The position numbers and the translations under genes were made by a program. The notes beneath the pieces are model-generated. The model saw only the letters and a program-made list of their open reading frames with translations, was not told where the DNA came from and ran no database searches. DNA of 64,000 nt from an uncultured Bacteroidota bacterium (GTDB taxonomy: Bacteria > Bacteroidota > Bacteroidia > Bacteroidales > F082): positions 56,198 to 120,197 of the forward strand of contig CAJBPB010000124.1 in NCBI GenBank assembly GCA_903957365.1, in the 5' to 3' direction. How positions within the stretch are numbered: position 1 is the first letter of the stretch; each line of letters begins with the position of its first letter. Below are positions 36,757 through 44,917 of the stretch, piece by piece.

Positions 36757-37017
36757 ATGAACATCTCCATTGATATAAGTTATTATCCACTTACGGATAA
36801 GTTTGTCCCGCCCATACTAGACTTCATTTCAAGATTAAATCAATACTCAGAAATTAAGGTAGTTACGAGTGGTTTGAGTACACAGGTTTTTGGAAGCTAT
36901 GATGATGTAATGCGGATTATTACTTCTGAAATGAAAGTTTCGTGTGAATTGCCTCATTCGGTGTTTGTTCTAAAAATAGTGAACTCCGACCGTCAGCATT
37001 ACCATGGAAATGAATAG
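36757..37017 (+). CDS. YkoF/MTH1187-like vitamin-binding protein
   Basis: The 86-residue protein resembles the YkoF-like/MTH1187 thiamine-binding fold, with alternating beta-alpha-beta segments: ISIDISYYPLTDKFVPPILD, IKVVTSGLSTQVFGSYDDV and SVFVLKIVNSD. Such proteins bind thiamine or hydroxymethylpyrimidine. It overlaps pnuC by 14 bases, so it belongs to a three-gene uptake cassette. No TPP riboswitch was seen in the 122 bases upstream. The binding specificity is inferred. Confidence 0.65.
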   Translation: MNISIDISYYPLTDKFVPPILDFISRLNQYSEIKVVTSGLSTQVFGSYDDVMRIITSEMKVSCELPHSVFVLKIVNSDRQHYHGNE

Positions 37018-37612
37018 TTTTTTTGATCTGTTTCTGCAGAATCTTTACCAAACGACACTTCTTGAAATAATCGCGGTTTTTTTTGGATTGTTAAGCGTTT
37101 GGTATAGCCGCAAAGTAAATATTCTGGTTTATCCTACCGGAATCGTAAGTGTTTTGATCTATGTTTATATCTGTTTTCATGCTGGTCTTTATGCTGATAT
37201 GGGAATTAATTGGGTGTATTTTGTGATGAGTATATATGGTTGGTACAACTGGACACGCAAAAAAAAGGATGAAACAGCTGTAAAGATTGCCTGGCTGAGT
37301 ACAAAAGGTCATATTACATCCGTTTTCATTGTTATCATTTCCTTTGTCATCATCAGTTTTATTCTGGTTAATTATACCGATAGCACTGTGCCCTATGTGG
37401 ATGCATTCACAACAGCAGTATTTATTGTCGGGATGTGGTTAATGGCAATAAAAAAAGTGGAAAACTGGATTTACTGGATCATTGGTGATATCATTTGTAT
37501 GCCAATGTTTTTTTATAAAGGACTGGTATTTACAAGTTTTCAATATTTTGTTTTTCTAATTTTGGCGGTCATGGGTTATTATTCTTGGCGAAATGAAGTC
37601 AGAAATGTTTAG
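37004..37612 (+). CDS. PnuC-family vitamin transporter
   Basis: The 202-residue membrane protein has seven or so hydrophobic segments. The PnuC family motif region is INWVYFVMSIYGWYNWTRKK with a second WIYWIIGDIICMPMFFYKG. PnuC members carry nicotinamide riboside (PnuC) or thiamine (PnuT) by facilitated diffusion and rely on a cytosolic kinase to trap the substrate. The kinase-like gene that overlaps its end suits nicotinamide riboside; the YkoF-like gene before it suits thiamine. The start is ATG 37004 or 37010. Confidence 0.85.
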   Translation: MEMNSFFDLFLQNLYQTTLLEIIAVFFGLLSVWYSRKVNILVYPTGIVSVLIYVYICFHAGLYADMGINWVYFVMSIYGWYNWTRKKKDETAVKIAWLSTKGHITSVFIVIISFVIISFILVNYTDSTVPYVDAFTTAVFIVGMWLMAIKKVENWIYWIIGDIICMPMFFYKGLVFTSFQYFVFLILAVMGYYSWRNEVRNV

Positions 37613-38123
37613 AAAAATAGCCATCACAGGACCAGAGTCTACTGGTAAATCCTGGTTGGCGGAGCAGCTTGCCAAATCATTTAATACAGTTTGGGTTTCT
37701 GAATTTGCAAGGGAATACCTGACCACACTAAGTACAAACTATACCATCGATGATGTTATTGCCATCGCAAAAGGACAATTGGTCAGTGAAAAGCAAAGTT
37801 ATGAAAAGGCAAATGAATTCCTTTTCTGTGACACTGAAATGCTCGTCTGCGCCATCTGGACAGATTTTGTTTTTGGACATATTCCTGAATTTATAAAAGA
37901 AGCTTTTGAAAATCAGTATTATGATCTGTATTTGTTGTGCGATATTGATTTGCCATGGGAGCCAGATCCTTTACGCGAACATCCTGATAACCGTGAGCAA
38001 ATTTTTGAAAAATACAAGCAAGCACTCACAGTAGCGCGATTGCCTTATGTTATTATTTCAGGTTTTGGAGAAAACCGGCTAAATTGTGCAATAAATGCTA
38101 TCCATCATCAGTTTTCCGATTAA
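37593..38123 (+). CDS. NadR-like P-loop kinase (ribosylnicotinamide or thiamine kinase)
   Basis: The 176-residue protein has Walker A ITGPESTGKSWLAEQLA (res ~10-26) and VSEFAREYL, as in the C-terminal ribosylnicotinamide kinase domain of NadR. LFCDTEMLVCAIW and a lid region DPLREHPDNREQIF follow. It lacks the NadR helix-turn-helix and adenylyltransferase domains. It would phosphorylate the vitamin entering through the PnuC-type transporter and trap it. An alternative start is ATG 37605. Substrate is ambiguous between nicotinamide riboside and thiamine. Confidence 0.75.
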   Translation: MKSEMFRKIAITGPESTGKSWLAEQLAKSFNTVWVSEFAREYLTTLSTNYTIDDVIAIAKGQLVSEKQSYEKANEFLFCDTEMLVCAIWTDFVFGHIPEFIKEAFENQYYDLYLLCDIDLPWEPDPLREHPDNREQIFEKYKQALTVARLPYVIISGFGENRLNCAINAIHHQFSD

Positions 38124-38132
38124 TTTTACACA

Positions 38133-39320
38133 ATGATGGATCAGAAACAGGCAAAACGTTTACATATATTATTTTTACCACGTTGGTATCCAAATCGTTA
38201 TGATCCAATGTTTGGACTTTTCGTTCAGCGGCATGCTGAAGCAGTTGCATTGAAGCATAGCGTTTCTGTGGTTTATGTCACTGAATCGGAAGCAGTCACC
38301 CAGAAAAAATATTCTATCATTCAAACAGAAGATAAAGGTGTTTTTAATACTACCGTTTACTATCAAAAGTCTCTGCTGAAACCCTCTTTTATTGCTAAAG
38401 TCATAAATCTTCGCCGTTTTGTCAAGGCGAATATGGCTGGAATCGATTTGGCAAAGAAAAAGTTTGGACCTTTTCAGTTGATTCATGTGCATATTCTTAC
38501 ACGACTTGGATTGATTGCATTTTGGTATAAATTAAAATACAGTATTCCATACATCATCACTGAACACTGGTCACGTTATTTGCCACTTACGAATGGGTTC
38601 AATGGATTCTGGAGAAAAAAGGCAACAGAATTGGTGGTGCGGCACGCTTCAGCAATTACAACAGTTACTAAAAACCTGGCAGAAGCCATGAAAAACCATG
38701 GTTTGAATAATCCTGATTATGTTGTTTTACCGAATGTGGTTGATGTAAAATTGTTTAAAATTCATTCATCAAAAATGAACCGGCCGATAAGGATGGTACA
38801 TATCAGTTGTTTTGAAGACCGTTCAAAGAATATTTCAGGAATCATCAAAGCACTTAGGCTTTTATCCAAAGAAAGGCAGGATTTTGAATGTGTTTTTGTT
38901 GGTGATGGTATTGATTATCATGCGATAAAGAATTCTTCTTCAGATCTGGAATCAACAGGTTTGGTTCGTTTCACCGGTCTTCTGCAGGATGAAAAACTGG
39001 TGGAGGTTCTAAGCTCATCAGATTTCCTTGTGCTTTTCAGTAATTATGAAAATATGCCTGTTGTTATATTAGAAGCATTTGCATGTGGACTGCCTGTTGT
39101 AGCTACACGTGTTGGTGGAATTCCGGAAATGGTAAACGAGGGAAAAGGTTTATTAGTTGATACTGCTAATGAATTCCAACTGGTTGATGCTTTGAAAAAA
39201 ATGTTGAATAGTTTTAAAGAATATAATGCAGAGCAATTGCGTGAAAGTGTCAGATCAACAAATAGTTATGAAGCGGTATCAGGATTTTTAAATGATATCT
39301 ATCTGAAAAGTATTAAATAA
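38133..39320 (+). CDS. Family 4 glycosyltransferase
   Basis: The 395-residue protein has the GT-B fold. The N-terminal domain has LFLPRWYPNRYDPMFGLFVQ and HVHILTRLGLIAF. The C-terminal domain has the GT4 E-x7-E motif ENMPVVILEAFACGLPVVAT followed by RVGGIPEMV. It transfers a sugar from a nucleotide-sugar donor; acceptor unknown, but envelope polysaccharide is likely. It lies 9 bases after the kinase gene without relation in function. Confidence 0.88.
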   Translation: MMDQKQAKRLHILFLPRWYPNRYDPMFGLFVQRHAEAVALKHSVSVVYVTESEAVTQKKYSIIQTEDKGVFNTTVYYQKSLLKPSFIAKVINLRRFVKANMAGIDLAKKKFGPFQLIHVHILTRLGLIAFWYKLKYSIPYIITEHWSRYLPLTNGFNGFWRKKATELVVRHASAITTVTKNLAEAMKNHGLNNPDYVVLPNVVDVKLFKIHSSKMNRPIRMVHISCFEDRSKNISGIIKALRLLSKERQDFECVFVGDGIDYHAIKNSSSDLESTGLVRFTGLLQDEKLVEVLSSSDFLVLFSNYENMPVVILEAFACGLPVVATRVGGIPEMVNEGKGLLVDTANEFQLVDALKKMLNSFKEYNAEQLRESVRSTNSYEAVSGFLNDIYLKSIK

Positions 39321-39332
39321 AAAGAACTTTTT

Positions 39333-40430
39333 TCAAAATCCCAAAAGAATTCCACTGATACCAACCAACAATCCAACAATAATATTCACCAGCTTCACAG
39401 CAAAAAAGCCTTTACGCGATTCCGCCAGCAGTGGAAGCATGCCATGTCCGTCCTGTACGATTGAACTGGCTGCCAGAATACTAAAGGGTAGTACTCCCTG
39501 AGCAAACAACAATACAAAAATATAATGAGGTCCCGATTCAGGAATAATTCCAATCAAAACAGCCATAAGCAATACGACAAACAGGTTCTCCGAAATCCAG
39601 TATTCAAGATCCACATACTCATTCAGAAAATGAATAACGAGCAACACGGTAAAAGTCCAGAGGAATATTTTATGAAAGTGCTTTTTGATGATGTGATTCC
39701 AAAGATGATCGAATAAAAAATGCTCCTTCACTGTTAAAATAATATATAAAATAACTGTCAGGAGTGAAACCAGACTTATCCTGATCCAATCGGCTTCCCC
39801 GGCATGATCATGACCTGCTTCCTCAGCATGATGTGGGTCAGCTGTTCCACCCATCAAAGTATGAAGATCATGGCTTCCATCAATAATACCACTCAGGAAA
39901 ACCACTATAAGACTTACTACACCCGTTATCAGCAAAGCCCTTGTAAAACTAAGGTTCTTGAGATTATCGATAATCAGTGAAGGATGGTAATGATTGCATT
40001 CTTCATTTTTATGATGAATTGGAAAGTGTGCTTTTTCTTTAAGTCCGATATATTTATTCTTTACAGTAAAATGTACCACAATCCCTGTTAACATGGCCAG
40101 AAAAAACAAAAGAACATGCAATTTAATCGCCATTGATGGAATGAGTGAAAACATAATGTATGCCTCGTCTCCTGAGGTAGCCAGCATATTAGCCACAAGC
40201 GCAGGGAACATCACAACACGATGAACATAGAGTGAAACCATTGTGTATGATCCTAAACATCCTGGTATTAAACCCAGCATTGTTCCGATAAAGATCTGGG
40301 TAAAAGGTGATTTCTGAATCATATTGGTCCACAATCCCCTTGTTTGAATATTAATATATTCAATCACAAGCATCATTCCCAATACGAAAATGGTTATGAT
40401 GGTTGTTTGTTGTAGTAGTGTTGTTAGCAT
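39333..40430 (-). CDS. Putative 10-TM heavy-metal exporter (ArsP_2/PF11449-like)
   Basis: The protein has 365 residues from the ATG at 40430; a GTG further up at 40481 is less likely. About ten membrane helices are arranged as two halves. Each half carries a similar turn: GLIPGCLGSYTMV in the first and GIIPESGPHYIFVL in the second. A His/Asp/Glu-rich loop between them (HHKNEECNHYH, DPHHAEEAGHDHAGEAD) suggests metal binding. This matches the putative heavy-metal exporter family PF11449, some of which are called manganese transporters. It is divergent from the Rrf2 gene. Confidence 0.75.
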   Translation of the reverse strand: MLTTLLQQTTIITIFVLGMMLVIEYINIQTRGLWTNMIQKSPFTQIFIGTMLGLIPGCLGSYTMVSLYVHRVVMFPALVANMLATSGDEAYIMFSLIPSMAIKLHVLLFFLAMLTGIVVHFTVKNKYIGLKEKAHFPIHHKNEECNHYHPSLIIDNLKNLSFTRALLITGVVSLIVVFLSGIIDGSHDLHTLMGGTADPHHAEEAGHDHAGEADWIRISLVSLLTVILYIILTVKEHFLFDHLWNHIIKKHFHKIFLWTFTVLLVIHFLNEYVDLEYWISENLFVVLLMAVLIGIIPESGPHYIFVLLFAQGVLPFSILAASSIVQDGHGMLPLLAESRKGFFAVKLVNIIVGLLVGISGILLGF

Positions 40431-40576
40431 AAAACGAAAAATTCTTTCCAATGCAAAGGTGCTAATATTTAACAGAGCCACGGTTATAAAGTTAACATTT
40501 ATAAAAAAATGCTTTCAGATTATTGGTATATTAAATTTTAACGTAATTTTGGTATTCAATTACTTATATAATTTTT

Positions 40577-40978
40577 ATGTCTAAAATCGTAACTTTAACT
40601 GAAGCAGCATCTATCGCTTTACATGGAATGATTATCGTTGCCAAATCTGATTCACTGGTTAATGTTGTTGAGATTGCCGAAATGACCGGGAGTTCGAAGC
40701 ATCATGTGGCAAAAATATTCCAGCGTCTGGTGAAAGACAACTTTTTAAATTCTCATCGTGGCCCGACAGGTGGTTTTACGCTGAAAAAAAAGCCAGAGGA
40801 AATCAGTTTACTTGAGTTGTATGAATCTATCGAAGGAAAAATTGAGGTAACAAATTGCCCGCACGACAAAGCTGTTTGTCCATTTAATCTCTGTATAATG
40901 GAAAATGTTACAAAAAAAATGACAACTGATTTTCGTGATCATCTGATTAAACATACGCTTGCCGATTATTTACAATAA
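40577..40978 (+). CDS. Rrf2-family transcriptional regulator
   Basis: The 133-residue protein has a winged helix: VEIAEMTGSSKHHVAKIFQR and LVKDNFLNSHRGPTGGFTLK. Three Cys residues sit in the segment NCPHDKAVCPFNLC (res ~93-106), where Rrf2 proteins such as IscR and NsrR hold an iron-sulfur cluster. It probably senses redox, nitric oxide or iron-sulfur status and controls a nearby gene, either the divergent metal exporter or the downstream cupin and soluble ABC-type set. The full three-Cys ligand set suggests real cluster binding. Confidence 0.88.
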   Translation: MSKIVTLTEAASIALHGMIIVAKSDSLVNVVEIAEMTGSSKHHVAKIFQRLVKDNFLNSHRGPTGGFTLKKKPEEISLLELYESIEGKIEVTNCPHDKAVCPFNLCIMENVTKKMTTDFRDHLIKHTLADYLQ

Positions 40979-41090
40979 TGTCTCGAGTTATATGTCTGAT
41001 AATTAAGAATATAATGTAATAAATTCATTAAGAAATGAGTTTTTCTGTGTAATAAACACTTCACATTCTTTTACTAAAAAAAACAGAAAT

Positions 41091-41420
41091 ATGAATATAA
41101 ATCCTTTTCAGACCTCAACCATTTTAAATTTTAATGATTTAGTTGATTATGCGTCTGGTGGTGTTGTTAGTAAACAGGTGATTAAAGCCGAAAAAGGGAA
41201 TATTACTTTGTTTGCTTTCGATTTCGGACAAGGTCTTTCTGAACATTCAGCGCCATTTGATGCATTGGTTCAGATAATTGATGGGAATGCTGAGATCATA
41301 ATCGGAGGAAAATCTTATGATCTGAAAGCGGGTGAAAGTATCATCATGCCGGCCAATATTTCACATGCATTAAAGGCAACTTCTGCTTTTAAAATGCTGC
41401 TTACCATGATTCGTAATTAA
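41091..41420 (+). CDS. Small cupin-domain protein
   Basis: The 109-residue protein is a single cupin. Conserved metal-binding motifs are degenerate: GQGLSEHSAPFDALVQIIDG (motif 1, with one His) and LKAGESIIMPANISHALKA (motif 2, His at the end). It could bind a small molecule or a metal, or act as a dioxygenase or isomerase; the function cannot be set. It lies between the Rrf2 gene and the soluble ABC-type gene set on the same strand. Confidence 0.8.
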   Translation: MNINPFQTSTILNFNDLVDYASGGVVSKQVIKAEKGNITLFAFDFGQGLSEHSAPFDALVQIIDGNAEIIIGGKSYDLKAGESIIMPANISHALKATSAFKMLLTMIRN

Positions 41421-41588
41421 TATTGTAAGAAAGTCAACTGAAAAGTAGGGCAGATGTCCTGTATTTTTTATTCGGTCTTCCTTATACATTGCTTTCTAAA
41501 TATTATTCGTAAGCATTTCATTTTCAATTACTATTATTTAGAACCAATATTATATAATAAAATAGGTAATAGATTACTTAATTACATT

Positions 41589-41596
41589 TATCTTTG
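41589..41596 (+). promoter_or_regulatory. -7 box of the soluble ABC/GTPase operon
   Basis: TATCTTTG matches TAnnTTTG, 18 bases before the ATG at 41614. It suggests that genes 41614-44819 have their own transcription start. Confidence 0.5.
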
Positions 41597-41613
41597 TGCA
41601 TTAAAGTAATTGT

Positions 41614-42825
41614 ATGAAATATTTTTCCCTGACCGATAACCTTTTCGATATAACTGAAAAATTTCCACAAACCTTACCAGTATTCATCAGTAATGGTTTT
41701 TCACAACTGGCTGACGAAAGTAAAAGAACAACTTTCGGCAAAGCCTTACAACTGGATATTGCTATTATGATGCGTCAGATTGAGCAGGATGGGTTTATAA
41801 AGTCACTTGAAACGGCCATTGATGGTAGTTTTAAGGAAATCAGAAAAGAAAATACAGTGTATGTAAAAGGCTTGTTACCTTGCCCGGTTCGATTGCCCTT
41901 GCAGGAAACTTTTGATGAGGTGATTGAATCTAAAGCCGCTTCAGGACTGAATATTAAAGCGGATCTCAAAGCTGCTTCAATGGGATTGGATTGGATGAAG
42001 GAAGAAGTTGCCATGGCAAATTCGATTGATCAACTGGATGATATTTACATTTCTGCTGGTTTTGATATGTTTTTTGATAAGGAATACTTTGGAAGATTCA
42101 TTGACAGTAATGGGTTCTCTGATCCAATCCGTTGGAAAGGAATAAACCGCGATTTTGACAATGAAAAGTTATCTTTAAAAGATCCCAAAGGCAGATATGG
42201 AATTATTGCAGTTGTTCCGGCTGTATTTCTTGTAAATACTGAAGTGCTTGATGGCCGGCCGGTTCCGCAATCCTGGAAAGAATTATTAGACCCTGTTTAT
42301 ACAAGAAGCATTAGTTTGCCAGTTGCTGATTTCGATTTATTTAACGCTATTTTACTTACAATTGACAACAATTATGGCAGAGATGCTGTGCATGCTTTGG
42401 GCAGAAATATGTTGATGAGTTTACATCCGGCCCAGATGGTTAAATCTGACCGTCAGAAAATCAACAAACCGGCAATTACAATTATGCCTTTTTTCTTTAC
42501 AAAAATGGTCAAGGAAGGGAGTATGATGAAGGCGGTCTGGCCGAAAGACGGTGCTATCATCAGTCCGATTTTTATGATAGGTAAGAACAATGAAAATAAG
42601 CAGATTGCCGAAGTTGCAGATATTGTTTCTGGCGAAAAAGTAGCGGCAATTTTGTCGCACCAGGGTTTGTTCCCAAGTCTGCATCCCACTATTGACAACC
42701 GATTGCCGGAAGGAGCAACTTTTCTTTGGCTGGGCTGGGATTATATTGAAGCGCATGATCTTAACAGTAAATTTGTTGAATGCCATGAAGCGTTCAATGA
42801 AAGTCAGTTAGTTGAAAAACAATAA
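41614..42825 (+). CDS. Cytosolic solute-binding-like protein with DUF1858-type N-terminus
   Basis: The 403-residue protein has no signal peptide or membrane segment. Residues ~8-46 (DITEKFPQTLPVFISNGF, then a helix) look like a DUF1858/ScdA-N module. The rest resembles a class of periplasmic iron- or molybdate-type binding proteins: GIIAVVPAVFLVNTEVL, PQSWKELLDPVY, ILSHQGLFPSLHP. A cytosolic copy of a transport binding protein is unusual. It is followed after 3 bases by a GTPase and then an ABC ATPase, with no permease gene adjacent. It may bind a metal complex or cofactor precursor inside the cell (inference). Confidence 0.65.
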   Translation: MKYFSLTDNLFDITEKFPQTLPVFISNGFSQLADESKRTTFGKALQLDIAIMMRQIEQDGFIKSLETAIDGSFKEIRKENTVYVKGLLPCPVRLPLQETFDEVIESKAASGLNIKADLKAASMGLDWMKEEVAMANSIDQLDDIYISAGFDMFFDKEYFGRFIDSNGFSDPIRWKGINRDFDNEKLSLKDPKGRYGIIAVVPAVFLVNTEVLDGRPVPQSWKELLDPVYTRSISLPVADFDLFNAILLTIDNNYGRDAVHALGRNMLMSLHPAQMVKSDRQKINKPAITIMPFFFTKMVKEGSMMKAVWPKDGAIISPIFMIGKNNENKQIAEVADIVSGEKVAAILSHQGLFPSLHPTIDNRLPEGATFLWLGWDYIEAHDLNSKFVECHEAFNESQLVEKQ

Positions 42826-42828
42826 ACC

Positions 42829-43524
42829 ATGAATTTAATTACTGTATCAGGACCACCTTCATCGGGTAAGACCGCAATTATACTAAAAACTGCTGAAACT
42901 TTCAAGAAACGCGGCATTAAACTCGGCGCAGTGAAGTTCGATTGTTTGCATACCGATGATGATCTCGCTTACGAAAAAGCAGGAATTCCAGTCAAAAAAG
43001 GACTTTCAGGCTCACTATGTCCCGATCATTATTTTGTAAGTAATATTGAAGCAGTTGTAGATTGGGGCCTTAAAGAAGGATTTGATCTGCTTGTTTCGGA
43101 GAGCGCCGGTTTATGTAACCGCTGTTCTCCCTATATTAAAGAGATAAAAGCAGTGTGTGTTATCGATAACCTTAGCGGAATCAATACCCCAAAAAAAATC
43201 GGGCCAATGTTAAGAATGGCTGATATTGTTGTTATTACAAAAGGAGATATTGTGTCACAGGCTGAACGTGAAGTTTTCGCTGCCCGTGTTCATTCAGTGA
43301 ATCCGGTTGCAATAATCATGCACATCAATGGACTTACCGGTCAGGGGGCTTATGAACTTGGGACGTTACTTTTTGATGATTCGAAACATATCGATACCTT
43401 GAAAGGAAGCAAACTTCGTTTTTCGATGCCTTCTGCATTGTGTTCCTATTGTCTGGGCGAAACTCGGATCGGCGAAACTTATCAGATGGGAAATGTGCGT
43501 AAAATTAAACTGGAGGAAAATTGA
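42829..43524 (+). CDS. HypB/UreG-like SIMIBI GTPase with two CxxC pairs
   Basis: The 231-residue protein has the P-loop GPPSSGKT (res 8-15), a CPDH box (Cys64 to His67) corresponding to CHLD/CPH of HypB and UreG, and TKGD (137-140) as a G4 element. Cys96 and Cys99 (GLCNRC) sit where HypB has its metal-binding switch, and Cys205/Cys208 (LCSYC) add a second pair near the end. These families load nickel or other metals into enzymes using GTP. This one is not HypB or UreG proper, since no hydrogenase or urease genes are near. It starts 3 bases after the binding-protein gene and ends 1 base before the ATPase ATG. Confidence 0.7.
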   Translation: MNLITVSGPPSSGKTAIILKTAETFKKRGIKLGAVKFDCLHTDDDLAYEKAGIPVKKGLSGSLCPDHYFVSNIEAVVDWGLKEGFDLLVSESAGLCNRCSPYIKEIKAVCVIDNLSGINTPKKIGPMLRMADIVVITKGDIVSQAEREVFAARVHSVNPVAIIMHINGLTGQGAYELGTLLFDDSKHIDTLKGSKLRFSMPSALCSYCLGETRIGETYQMGNVRKIKLEEN

Positions 43525-43525
43525 T

Positions 43526-44536
43526 ATGATTAGTCAGGAATACCTTTTACAAACAACCCCGAAAGAACTGATCGGGCGTTTTCCCTATTTAAATACATTT
43601 TTCGCCGGACTTACCCTGAAACTTGATAAACATCAGGAAGTTTCTTTGCAGCAGATTATTACAAATATGGAGGATGAGATTGCAGAGGATAATAGTTTTG
43701 AAGGGGAGCTTTTTATTAAACAATTACAGGAATTCATTCAACAGATGCAATCCTTTTTGGGGGAAGACAGCAATGTAGTTGATACGTTGACTATTCTTCC
43801 GGGCACCGACAAAAATGGAAATCCTGAATTATTTGAAACGCTGATTTTTGAAAAAAGTACCATCACCAGTATTGTTGGTCCAACAGGATCAGGAAAAAGC
43901 AGGTTGTTGGCTGATATTGAATGGGTTGCTCAGGGTGATACACCTACAGGCCGGACTATTCTGATCAACGGTGAAAAACCAACCGCTGACTGGCGTTTTG
44001 CTTCAGGCAAAAAACTTGTTGCCCAGCTTTCTCAGAATATGAATTTCGTTATGGATCTGACTGTGGCTGAGTTTATCGAATTGCACGCTGAGAGCAGAAT
44101 GGTAGCCAATGTGGAATTGATCGTGGGTAAGATTATCGATGCGGCAAACGAATTGGCCGGTGAGAAATTTGAACCATCAACCCCGATTACTTCATTGAGT
44201 GGCGGACAATCGAGAGCTTTGATGATCGCTGATACGGCAATGTTAAGTAGTAGTCCGGTTGTTTTGATCGATGAAATTGAAAATGCTGGTATCGACCGGA
44301 AAAAAGCGTTGCAATTATTGGTTGGTGAAGAAAAAGTGGTATTGATGGCCACACATGATCCAATTTTAGCATTGATGGCGCACCAGCGCATTGTAATCCG
44401 AAATGGTGGAATTCACAAAGTGATCAAAACCAGTTTGGAGGAAAAGGAAATGCTGATAGGATTGGAAGAAATTGACCGTGGTGTTCAGTTGCTACGCACC
44501 AGGCTTCGTTCAGGCGAGGAATTACACTCAAATTAA
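43526..44536 (+). CDS. ABC-type ATPase with DUF1858-like N-terminus and no permease partner
   Basis: The protein has 336 residues from the ATG at 43526; an upstream ATG at 43493 lies within the GTPase gene. GGAGG at 43512-43516, 10 bases before the start, is a visible Shine-Dalgarno sequence, uncommon here. Residues ~12-50 (ELIGRFPYLNTFFAG) match the N-terminal module of the binding protein upstream. The ATPase has Walker A GPTGSGKS (118-125), LSGGQ (224-228), Walker B VVLIDE (245-250) and switch His277. It is a soluble ABC ATPase and likely acts in a chaperone-like complex with the two preceding proteins. Confidence 0.7.
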   Translation: MISQEYLLQTTPKELIGRFPYLNTFFAGLTLKLDKHQEVSLQQIITNMEDEIAEDNSFEGELFIKQLQEFIQQMQSFLGEDSNVVDTLTILPGTDKNGNPELFETLIFEKSTITSIVGPTGSGKSRLLADIEWVAQGDTPTGRTILINGEKPTADWRFASGKKLVAQLSQNMNFVMDLTVAEFIELHAESRMVANVELIVGKIIDAANELAGEKFEPSTPITSLSGGQSRALMIADTAMLSSSPVVLIDEIENAGIDRKKALQLLVGEEKVVLMATHDPILALMAHQRIVIRNGGIHKVIKTSLEEKEMLIGLEEIDRGVQLLRTRLRSGEELHSN

Positions 44537-44573
44537 TTGACTAACAGATTGTTTAATAAAAAATGAATAGATT

Positions 44574-44819
44574 ATGTCACACGATGGATGTTCAGGTAGT
44601 TTCAGTAATGGCAAAATGATGGCCGATAAAGTAAGACAAATGGGGTTTAATGAACAACTGATGCCTATGCCTTTTGATTTGGAATGTGAAAATTGCAAGA
44701 CGATATTTGAAATGGCACAGTTTGAAACGCATTGCCCTGCCTGCGATATGGTTTATGCTGTTACACCTTGCCATGCTTTTGATCCGGTACATATTATGGC
44801 TGCCGGTATTGGGTATTGA
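44574..44819 (+). CDS. Six-cysteine zinc-ribbon-like mini-protein
   Basis: I do not recognise a family. The 81-residue protein has Cys6 near the start and a ribbon-like CENC (38-41) and CPAC (54-57), plus Cys66-His67. It could bind Zn or another metal. It lies 37 bases after the ABC-type ATPase gene on the same strand and probably belongs to that set; no other neighbour explains it. The coding frame is short, so the call rests on the clear motif and the context. Confidence 0.6.
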   Translation: MSHDGCSGSFSNGKMMADKVRQMGFNEQLMPMPFDLECENCKTIFEMAQFETHCPACDMVYAVTPCHAFDPVHIMAAGIGY

Positions 44820-44917
44820 ATATTGAATAATCATAAGATTCTTTAGTTCATAATTACCAATTGCTTTGGCTTTGAAGGCTTTTCCGTACCTTTATCCGGT
44901 TAATTAAAATAATCAAA

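Noticed and set aside
40431..40481. GTG start at 40481 for the metal exporter
   Set aside because: The ATG at 40430 begins a normal membrane protein N-terminus; the extra 17 residues look like intergenic sequence.
41614..42825. A frameshift or wrong start hiding a signal peptide on the binding-like protein
   Set aside because: The promoter box is 18 bases before the ATG and the N-terminus resembles a known soluble module, so no signal peptide is missing.
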